A stretch of DNA of 64,000 bases, taken from positions 806,001 through 870,000 of the forward strand of contig NZ_PDJF01000001.1 of assembly GCF_002563965.1 (NCBI RefSeq), given 5' to 3'. A program made the translations under genes and the position numbers. The notes beneath the pieces were generated by a model that saw nothing but the letters and a program-made list of their open reading frames with translations, did not search any database and was not told the DNA's origin. Of the stretch, positions 57,387 through 64,000 are shown piece by piece (within the stretch, counting starts at the first letter, position 1; each line of letters begins with the position of its first letter). Source of the DNA: Corynebacterium renale (GTDB lineage: Bacteria > Actinomycetota > Actinomycetes > Mycobacteriales > Mycobacteriaceae).

Positions 57387-58289
57387 ATGGCTAAGAAGAA
57401 AAAGAACGAAAATCTGCCGGAGGGTATGAGCCGTCGTCAAGCGAAGCTCGCCGCTCGAGCCGCTGAACGCGCCGCCCTGGAGAAGGACCCCCGCCCATTC
57501 GGCGGCCTCGTCGCCGAGGCCGACCTGATCGCGTTGCAGGAATTTGTGCCAGCCGCGGAGGCGACCGTCGACGTCAAGGGCGCAACCCGCCCCATCAAGA
57601 TCGTGACCGTCCTGCCGGGCGCCGTCGCAGCTGTGGCCCGCGAGGACGAAGCCCTCGTTGCGCTGCAGACGCAGTCCCACTCCCAGAACCCAGGCCGCGA
57701 CCTCGCGTACGCGCTGAACTGGGCAAAAGATGCGGCCGCCGGCGAGAGCTTGGCTTCCGCCGCCGCTGATGGCACCCAGCCGGCGCTCACTGAGCTTATC
57801 GACGCCTCCGCGCCCCTCATCGTCACCGCCCGCGACGAATTCACCTGGTGGGTCGGCGAAGGCGAAACCGTCAGCCCCATGTACGCGCAAGCTATCCGCG
57901 AGGCCAACGAACGCATCATCCCGTCCTACCCTGTCGAGGCGAATATCCCGGGCGTGGCATGGTGGGTCAACCCTGGTAACGGCAAGGCGCACATCCGTTG
58001 GGTCCGCACCGACGATAACGAGAACCAGCTTCTCAACGCCCTCGCGCGCATCGCGGCACGCGGTGAACTAGTGCTGGGTGAAGGCTCGAAGTTTGCCGGC
58101 GCTTTCCGCACCCACGGCGTAGTCGTTCCCGTGTGGGACTTGGACCCGGCCCGCGAGGTCGCGTCCTACGCCGCGGACCTGGAGGAACTGGCTGCGAAGA
58201 TCGACGCTGAGCTGGGCAACGACGCCCAGTTGACCGCCGACGAGCGCAAGCAGCTGCAGAACATTAAGTCCCGCCAGGTGACTATCTAA
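57387..58289 (+). CDS. DUF5926 family protein
   Basis: 300 residues, soluble. A Lys-rich start (MAKKKKNENLPEGMSRRQ) precedes a mixed domain with DEFTWWVGEG and VPVWDLDPAREVASYA; matches an actinobacterial family of unknown function. ATG 57387 is 7 bases after TACGCT (57374-57379), a leaderless start inside the end of the GDPD gene. Carries GTCGATAAGC (57794-57803, minus) in its LIDAS codons. Confidence 0.78.
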   Translation: MAKKKKNENLPEGMSRRQAKLAARAAERAALEKDPRPFGGLVAEADLIALQEFVPAAEATVDVKGATRPIKIVTVLPGAVAAVAREDEALVALQTQSHSQNPGRDLAYALNWAKDAAAGESLASAAADGTQPALTELIDASAPLIVTARDEFTWWVGEGETVSPMYAQAIREANERIIPSYPVEANIPGVAWWVNPGNGKAHIRWVRTDDNENQLLNALARIAARGELVLGEGSKFAGAFRTHGVVVPVWDLDPAREVASYAADLEELAAKIDAELGNDAQLTADERKQLQNIKSRQVTI

Positions 58290-58304
58290 CTCCAGCTTGC
58301 TAGT

Positions 58305-58334
58305 ATCCCGCGGTGTTGGGCCGCGGGATTTTTG
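58305..58334 (+). terminator. Terminator of DUF5926 gene
   Basis: ATCCCGCGG (58305-58313) pairs with CCGCGGGAT (58321-58329), then TTTTTG. Confidence 0.88.
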
Positions 58335-58450
58335 CTGCCCGAGGTAGGTGGGTGTCGCTTACCCTCCATACTGCGCGTTGTCTAAAAAACTGGCCTGCGG
58401 GTTTGTCGGAGCAGGCTGTGCAGAATGGAGGCTTTGCGACACGGACACGT

Positions 58451-58489
58451 AAAAGGAGGGCTTCCCCGTGGTGGGGAAGCCCTCCTTTT
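58451..58489. terminator. Bidirectional terminator of the giant surface protein gene
   Basis: AAAAGGAGGGCTTCCCC (58451-58467) is perfectly complementary to GGGGAAGCCCTCCTTTT (58473-58489); A/T runs on both sides make it work in either direction. Confidence 0.85.
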
Positions 58490-58507
58490 AGTTAGCGGGT
58501 ACCAGTT

Positions 58508-61500
58508 TTACTTGGTGCTGGAGCCGCCGTTGGACGATTCGCTGCCGGCTGCGCCAGCTTCGCTGGAACCGCCGTCGGTTGCGCTGGAACCGGAGTTGTC
58601 AGCGTCGCCGGTGTTGCTGGAGCCCCAGTTATTGAAGCCTTCTGGGGTACATGCCTGGTACATCAGTCCGAGGGCTACGAGGCCTGCGGCCACGATGCCC
58701 AGTCCGATGCCTACTGGTTCGGCGTACTTCTGGTACGGCGCGAATGCTTCGTTGGCACGGTTGATGTGGCCTTGCAGTTCTGCTTGGGCCTGGCGCATCC
58801 ACTCGGGCTGCTCGATGCCGTGGCCGCCGTTGCCGAAGTTTGGCTGGTTGCGACGGTGCTGCTCGGTGAGAGCGTTGAACTGGGCGTTGATGTTGCCGAT
58901 CGCCTGGTTAATCTGTGGCTGCAGGTGACGTGCCACGGGCACGCCGATTGCGGCCATGATGCCGATTGGGATCAGCCACAGCAGCGGGTTGTTTGCCGAG
59001 GAGAAGTTGGCTACGCAACGGTCCCAGGTGTTGCTGCTCTTATTCGGATCAGCAGGCTTATCGTCTGGGTTATCGCCTGGCTTGTCGCCTGGCTTGGTAC
59101 CTGGCTTATCGCCCGGCTGCTCACCAGGCTTGGTACCTGGTTTCTCACCCGGCTTGGTACCTGGTTCGCCACCAGGCTTCGTACCTGGTTCTCCACCAGG
59201 CTGTCCACCCGGTTTGCCACCAGGCTGCTCGCCCGGCTTGGTGCCCGGATTGTCGTCGCCTGGGGTGACGCTTGGGTCAGCAGGCTTGGTGCCCACACGG
59301 ATTACAGCGTCAACGGCTGGCGTGATTGTTTCGGTGGTCACGACCGGGTCGCCGACAGGCTGGGAGCCTTCAACCTTCTGCGTCGTGGTGACCTTTTCCT
59401 TGCCGAGGACGCCTTCCTTTTCGCGGATGACCTTGCCGGCTTCCAGGGTTGGGTCTTCGATGACCTCGGTCTGGAATGGGATGTCACGTTCGACGGTGTT
59501 GGTTACTTCGCCGGTCGTTGCGTCCGGGTTGTATTCGACGACGTGGGTGACAGGTGCGGTGGTGACGTTTTCTTCCGTCTTCACCTCGATCTTGCCGTTC
59601 ACATTGGTCGTGGTGACCGTGATGGTCTTCTCACCTGGGACGCCCTGGGTGAGTACTCGGGTGGTGCCTGGTTCGAGGTCGCGGTTGATGCGGAATTCCG
59701 TCTCGAATGGGACCTTTTCGGTCAAGGTCTTCGGCGCCGGGGTTTCTGCTGGCTTGGTGCCCACACGGATGATGTGCTTGACAGGTTCCTTCGTGCGCTC
59801 AGACTTCACGACGGCATCACCGGACGGCTTGCCGTCGACAAGCTTCTGAGTGGACGTCTCGGTCTCTTCGCCGGCTTCGCCGTTCTGTTCAGTCTGGACG
59901 GTGCCCGCTGGCAGGTTCGGGTCTTCGATGACCTCAACCTCGAACGGGACTGGCTTCTTCGTGGTGGTCACCAGCGTGTTCTCGCCGAGGCTTGGGCCAT
60001 ATTCGACGATGCGCTTCTGCGGTGCCTTGGTCTCCGTGGATTCGGTGACGGTGGCCTGGGTGCCGTCGAATGCGAACTTGGCGGTGTGGGTGGTTTCACC
60101 CTCGATGCCTGGCTGTACTTCATTGATTTCACCGGCGGCGAGCTCAGGGTTCGGGCGCAGTTCGGTCTCAAACATGGTTGGCACGGTCCAGGTAACGTCC
60201 TTGGCACCGGTCGGCTGCTTGGTGCCGATCTTTACAACCTCGTCGGTTGGTGCCTCGGTGACCTTCCAGGTGCCGTCGTTTTGGTACTCCTGCTTGCCGG
60301 GCTTGCCTGGGGTGACGACTTCGTACTTGCCGGCCTCCAGGTTGGGGTCGGTCTCGTACTTGATGTTGTACGGCGCGTCGGTGACGACTTTGCCGCGGAC
60401 CACGACGGTCGCATCCGTGGTGGACGTGACCTTGCCGTTTTGCGTCACGACGGGCACGGTGATCGAGTCACCAGCGCGCGCAGTCTTCGGCGCTTCGACG
60501 GTCACGTGGCCGGTCTTTTCGTCTACGTTGACGGTCCAGCCAGCAGGTGCCTTCCAGCCGTCTTGCACCTTGTAGGTGGTGCCGGCTGGGTTGTCCGTCT
60601 TCTTGTTTGCAACAGTGACGGTGCTGCCAGGTTCGGTGGTTTGTGGATCGTAGTCCGCGCTCACCTCGCCGGTGCCCACGCGCACCTTACCGTTGACCGG
60701 CTCCTGGGTACGGTTGACCGTCTGGGTTGGCTTGCCCTCGGGCTTACCTGCGACGATCTTCTGCGTCGTAGTGACGGTTTCCTTACCCGGCTTGCCTTCG
60801 GCCTCGCGGACGATGGTGCCTGCTGGCAGGGTTGGGTCTTCCACAACTTCGGTCTCAAATGGGACGTCGCGCTCGACAGTGTCCGTGACCTCGGTGTCGG
60901 CCGGGGTCGGGCCGTATTCGACGACGCGATTGACGGCAGGCGTATCCACGTTCTGGGTGCGCTCAATCGTGGTTTCGGTGCCTACGGTCTTGGTGTTGAC
61001 CGTCACGGTCTTTTCACCAGGGGTGCCGTCCACCGTTACCTTCACTTCGCCTGGCTTCAGGGCAGGGTTTGGCTTGAACTCGGTATCGAACGGTACCGGT
61101 TCCTTCCAAGACTCGCTCTTGGTGGATTCCGCAGGCTTGGTGCCCACACGGATGATCTCTTCCTTTGGCGCCTTGGTCTGCTCAGACTTAACGGCGGGCT
61201 CACCGAATGGTTTACCGTCGACAAGTATCTGCGTTGAAGTCTCGGTCTCTTCGCCGGCTGCGCCCTTCTGCTCAACCTTGAACTCGCCTGCCGGCAGATT
61301 CGGATCTTCGATGACCTTGACCTCGAACGGGACTGGCTTCTTGGTGGTGGTGACCAGCTGTTGCGGGTCAAGACCTGGGCCGTATTCGATGATGCGTGCC
61401 TTGGACTGCTTAACGGTTTCTACCTTGTTGGTACCGGTGGTATTGCCGTTTTGGCCCCTGAAGGTGGCAGTGTAGCGCTTCTCACCGAGTTCACCGGCCT

Positions 61501-64000
61501 GGACTTCCTTGACCTCGCCAGGCTTGAGTTCTGTGTTTTCACGCAGGATGGTGTCGTACGGGACCGGCGCGGTCCATTCGGCCTTGCCTTCATTCACGGC
61601 GTGCTTGGTGCCGACGACGACGACCTCGTTGACCGGTGCTTCGGTTTGTTTCCAGGTGCCGTCCTTGAGCTGGTGTTCGGTGCCTGGCTTGCCTTCCTTT
61701 TCAACCCTGTATTCGCCGGCAGGAACGGTGTTGTCGTACTTGTACTCGACGTCGAATGGAACCTTGCGGGTGGGGCGGTCGACAACAACGATCGGTGCGT
61801 TCGCGAGGTCCGTGGAGCCATCGGAGTACGTCACGGTCACCGGCACGTTGATCTGATCGCCTGGTTTCGCATCTTTCGGTGCCTTGGACAGGACGTTGCC
61901 GAGATTATCGAGGCTGACGGTCCAAACACCGTTGTTAGTAATGAACTCGTAGATCGGGTTGCCGAATTCATTGTTTTTGCCGGTTGGTTTCCAGTTCGTC
62001 GCGTCATCTCCTTGCGGAGTAATCGCGTACGGGTTTTCCGCAGCAAACGCGAGGCCGTCTGGCTTCTCGACGTTCAGCGGGGACTTAGCATCCTCGCCGG
62101 GGTACACATTTTCCGCAGGGTAGACAGGCTCGGCCTCGTAGTTGTTCGTGAGGTTGACCACGGTGGTGACCGGAATTTCTTCCGTCGAACCATCCGGGTA
62201 GGTGACGGTGACGTTCTGGACGTCCTTGTCGCCCGGCTTCGCGTCAGCTGGTGGGGTGACGGTGATCTCGCCGGTCTGTGGGTTGAGTTCGTACTTCCAG
62301 CCGTTGTTTGGCTGGTTGATCTTGAACGTGCTTCCCTTGGGCAGCGCAGGTGGTGCGACGTTACGCTTCACTGGTTTCCCAGGGGTGGTCGACTCTACCG
62401 GGTAGACCGGCTCGTGAACGTCCTTATCCAGGGTCTTCACGACGAAGGCTGCGAAGACTTCCTTAGAGGAACCGTCCTCGTAGGTGACCTTCACAGGCAC
62501 GTCGATGCTGTCGCCAGACTTTGCATCAGCAGGAGGTTTTGCGAAAACCTGCCCGTTTTCATCGACGCGAACTTCCCACTCACCAACCTTTTTAGGTACG
62601 GAGTACGGGTTCTCCGCAGCCAGGTCTTCCTTCTTTGCGCCGCCCAGAACTGGCGAGCCGATCTCTTTACCTGGCTTGGTTACCTGCTGCTTGTACTCAG
62701 GTGAGTAGACCTGGGAGCGCTTGCTCTCGACCACGACGGTGGCTTTAGTAATGTCCTTCGTACCGTCTTTGTACGTGACAAGCACAGGAATATCAGCGGA
62801 GGATCCAGGCAGGGCGTTGACTGGGATTTTGGTAGTGATTTTACCTGTGTTGGGGTCAATCTTCACTTCGTCCCAAGAACCTAGGCGTGCTGGTGGCGCG
62901 ATGTAGCCAGGAGCTTTCGGGTCCGTGATGATGCTGTACTTCTTTGCTTTGCCTTCGTGCATGCGTGAAGTATCGACGGTGCTGGTGACCTCATCGTCAG
63001 GCTTGCCACGCTCGGTAGGATACTGAGGATCGTTGACCTCAGCGTCAGTTCCAACAACCTTGACCTCTGCCGGGACTTCGCCTTCGGATCCGTCCGGGTA
63101 GTTGACCTTGACCGGGATGGTTATAAGGGTGTTCGGCGCGGCATCAGCTGGCGGGGTGGAAGTAACGTTGCCGGCCTTATCAATCGTGAACTCCCAGCCA
63201 GCCGGCCATTCACTCCTCGGAGGAAGCGTGTAGGTCGCGCTTTCGGGGTCCTCCAGCTTTGTATTCAGCTTCGAGGTAACGGGCTGACCCGCGCGGGTCA
63301 CGCGCGGCGGGTAGTGGGCGACGTCCGTGCCGGTGCCATCACCGATGACCACATAGGTGCCCGACGTTTGCTGTGCAGGCGAGCCGGAAGCGTAGTGCGT
63401 CTTAACAGGAACCGTGATGAATGCACCAGGAAGAGCGCTTTCAGGAACGGTGGTGGTAAGCGCACCAGTTTTCGGATCGATGGTGACCTTCCAGTCTCCG
63501 ACTGTGTATTCCAGCGAATCGTCAGGGAAGGTGTACCGGTTTGGTTCCTCGTCAGCTTCGTTGCCGCCCAGTCCAGTAGGTGGCTGGGTTGGGGTAAGGG
63601 TCAGAGGGTCACCAGGCTTGCCAGATTCCGACGCGTAGCGTGGGACCTTCACGTTTTGCTCAACAGCGAACTGAACCGTCACGGTGTCAGTCGTGCCGTC
63701 TGGGTAGACGGCCGTGACCGTCGGAGTGATCTTTGTGCCGTGGGGTGCGTCGGCAGGAGCAACTGCGGTAACGGTGTCATTTTCTACCTTGACCGTCCAA
63801 CCCTCTGGGACGCCTTCAACCTTCCATTCCTTCGGAGTGCTTGCAGGCCGCTTATTGTAGACGGGCGTGCGCGTCAGGTTCGACGTCATCGTGGAGCCTG
63901 GTGCGCCCTTGACCAACCCGCCAGATGTTAGGTCTGTCTTCTGGGTATCGTTTGGCGCGACTGTAACCAGCAGGGGCAGGATATCTTGTGAGCCGTTGGA
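58508..64000 (-). CDS. Giant Rib/YPDG and G5-repeat surface adhesin (N-terminus beyond window)
   Basis: The frame is open to the right edge, so only the C-terminal 1830 residues are seen. Order from the N-side: about seven Rib/alpha-like YPDG repeats (YPDGS/T ... ADAKPGD ... VPVTVTY; 63.9-61.8 kb), a block of five G5 domains (VPFETEVVEDPTLPAG type; 61.77-60.67 kb), one more Rib-like domain, a second block of five G5 domains (60.39-59.28 kb), a Lys/Pro/Gly repeat tract (GTKPGEQPG type, 59.27-59.05 kb), then two membrane helices (LIPIGIMAAIGVPVA and VGIGLGIVAAGLVALGL) and a Ser/Gly-rich end. There is no LPxTG motif. G5 domains occur in wall-associated biofilm proteins. Probable cell-envelope adhesin. 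Confidence 0.85.
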   Translation of the reverse strand, partial: SNGSQDILPLLVTVAPNDTQKTDLTSGGLVKGAPGSTMTSNLTRTPVYNKRPASTPKEWKVEGVPEGWTVKVENDTVTAVAPADAPHGTKITPTVTAVYPDGTTDTVTVQFAVEQNVKVPRYASESGKPGDPLTLTPTQPPTGLGGNEADEEPNRYTFPDDSLEYTVGDWKVTIDPKTGALTTTVPESALPGAFITVPVKTHYASGSPAQQTSGTYVVIGDGTGTDVAHYPPRVTRAGQPVTSKLNTKLEDPESATYTLPPRSEWPAGWEFTIDKAGNVTSTPPADAAPNTLITIPVKVNYPDGSEGEVPAEVKVVGTDAEVNDPQYPTERGKPDDEVTSTVDTSRMHEGKAKKYSIITDPKAPGYIAPPARLGSWDEVKIDPNTGKITTKIPVNALPGSSADIPVLVTYKDGTKDITKATVVVESKRSQVYSPEYKQQVTKPGKEIGSPVLGGAKKEDLAAENPYSVPKKVGEWEVRVDENGQVFAKPPADAKSGDSIDVPVKVTYEDGSSKEVFAAFVVKTLDKDVHEPVYPVESTTPGKPVKRNVAPPALPKGSTFKINQPNNGWKYELNPQTGEITVTPPADAKPGDKDVQNVTVTYPDGSTEEIPVTTVVNLTNNYEAEPVYPAENVYPGEDAKSPLNVEKPDGLAFAAENPYAITPQGDDATNWKPTGKNNEFGNPIYEFITNNGVWTVSLDNLGNVLSKAPKDAKPGDQINVPVTVTYSDGSTDLANAPIVVVDRPTRKVPFDVEYKYDNTVPAGEYRVEKEGKPGTEHQLKDGTWKQTEAPVNEVVVVGTKHAVNEGKAEWTAPVPYDTILRENTELKPGEVKEVQAGELGEKRYTATFRGQNGNTTGTNKVETVKQSKARIIEYGPGLDPQQLVTTTKKPVPFEVKVIEDPNLPAGEFKVEQKGAAGEETETSTQILVDGKPFGEPAVKSEQTKAPKEEIIRVGTKPAESTKSESWKEPVPFDTEFKPNPALKPGEVKVTVDGTPGEKTVTVNTKTVGTETTIERTQNVDTPAVNRVVEYGPTPADTEVTDTVERDVPFETEVVEDPTLPAGTIVREAEGKPGKETVTTTQKIVAGKPEGKPTQTVNRTQEPVNGKVRVGTGEVSADYDPQTTEPGSTVTVANKKTDNPAGTTYKVQDGWKAPAGWTVNVDEKTGHVTVEAPKTARAGDSITVPVVTQNGKVTSTTDATVVVRGKVVTDAPYNIKYETDPNLEAGKYEVVTPGKPGKQEYQNDGTWKVTEAPTDEVVKIGTKQPTGAKDVTWTVPTMFETELRPNPELAAGEINEVQPGIEGETTHTAKFAFDGTQATVTESTETKAPQKRIVEYGPSLGENTLVTTTKKPVPFEVEVIEDPNLPAGTVQTEQNGEAGEETETSTQKLVDGKPSGDAVVKSERTKEPVKHIIRVGTKPAETPAPKTLTEKVPFETEFRINRDLEPGTTRVLTQGVPGEKTITVTTTNVNGKIEVKTEENVTTAPVTHVVEYNPDATTGEVTNTVERDIPFQTEVIEDPTLEAGKVIREKEGVLGKEKVTTTQKVEGSQPVGDPVVTTETITPAVDAVIRVGTKPADPSVTPGDDNPGTKPGEQPGGKPGGQPGGEPGTKPGGEPGTKPGEKPGTKPGEQPGDKPGTKPGDKPGDNPDDKPADPNKSSNTWDRCVANFSSANNPLLWLIPIGIMAAIGVPVARHLQPQINQAIGNINAQFNALTEQHRRNQPNFGNGGHGIEQPEWMRQAQAELQGHINRANEAFAPYQKYAEPVGIGLGIVAAGLVALGLMYQACTPEGFNNWGSSNTGDADNSGSSATDGGSSEAGAAGSESSNGGSSTK

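Noticed and set aside
58766..61237. 823-residue plus-strand ORF opposite the surface protein
   Set aside because: It mirrors the G5 repeats in another frame (Leu/Gly/Arg-rich, no motifs); the minus-strand frame has the recognised domains.
63916..63916. Apparent start of the giant surface protein at 63916
   Set aside because: The codon is TTG inside an open frame that continues to the window edge with the same domain style.

Overview
The window looks like part of a Corynebacterium chromosome. HtaA-domain heme-uptake proteins, a HmuO-type heme oxygenase with DtxR-like boxes, an HrrSA-like two-component system, an Lsr2 silencer, an rRNA operon without spacer tRNAs, and a DUF5318-ponA-GT87-rpsF-ssb-rplI-dnaB block all point to Mycobacteriales, and to Corynebacterium in particular. 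The species cannot be fixed from the sequence alone. No phage, IS element, CRISPR array or tRNA gene was recognised.

Layout. 1-6.3 kb: heme acquisition (partial hmuU, hmuV, two cysteine-bracketed HtaA proteins, hmuO, two diverged HtaA-like proteins). 6.3-13 kb: an AbiEi/DUF559-type protein, a 0.5 kb spacer with two copies of a 91-bp inverted repeat, a UPF0371 protein, trhO overlapping an MhuD-like heme monooxygenase, and a marR-usp operon. 12.7-23.8 kb: envelope, translation and replication genes, interrupted by two near-duplicate small secreted proteins and a dense cluster of perfect DnaA boxes. 23.9-29.7 kb: copper ATPase behind a CsoR-type operator, thioredoxin, PspA/IM30, NYN nuclease, GntR regulator. 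29.7-35.5 kb: rrn operon. 35.5-42.8 kb: FecB-like lipoprotein plus methyltransferase, pseudouridine synthase, universal stress protein, GlsB, TetR, a YidC paralogue, class E sortase. 42.8-50.4 kb: DUF2020 lipoprotein divergent from hrrS-hrrA, lsr2, DUF6474, RecB-like nuclease, MFS/LysR pair. 50.4-55.7 kb: sodA, msrA and an AbiE toxin-antitoxin pair bracketed by composite palindromic repeats. 55.7-64 kb: ldh, GDPD, DUF5926 and a giant Rib/G5 surface protein running off the right edge.

How the genes work together. Iron and heme run through the window: surface capture (HtaA proteins), import (HmuUV), degradation (HmuO and an MhuD-like enzyme), probable heme sensing (HrrSA-like), iron repression (DtxR boxes at hmuO) and oxidative defence (SodA, MsrA).

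The most unusual DNA-level signals are: (1) the 10-mer GTCGATAAGC, found 14 times in both orientations and in several reading frames, about a hundredfold more than expected; (2) ~95-120 bp palindromic elements with CCAGGTCGCG/CGCGACCTGG cores, partly organised into ~490-bp composite units around sodA-msrA-abiE; (3) five perfect DnaA boxes in 285 bp with no dnaA nearby; (4) many genes whose start codon lies 6-7 nt after a TANNNT box (leaderless architecture), including a divergent pair whose start codons overlap.
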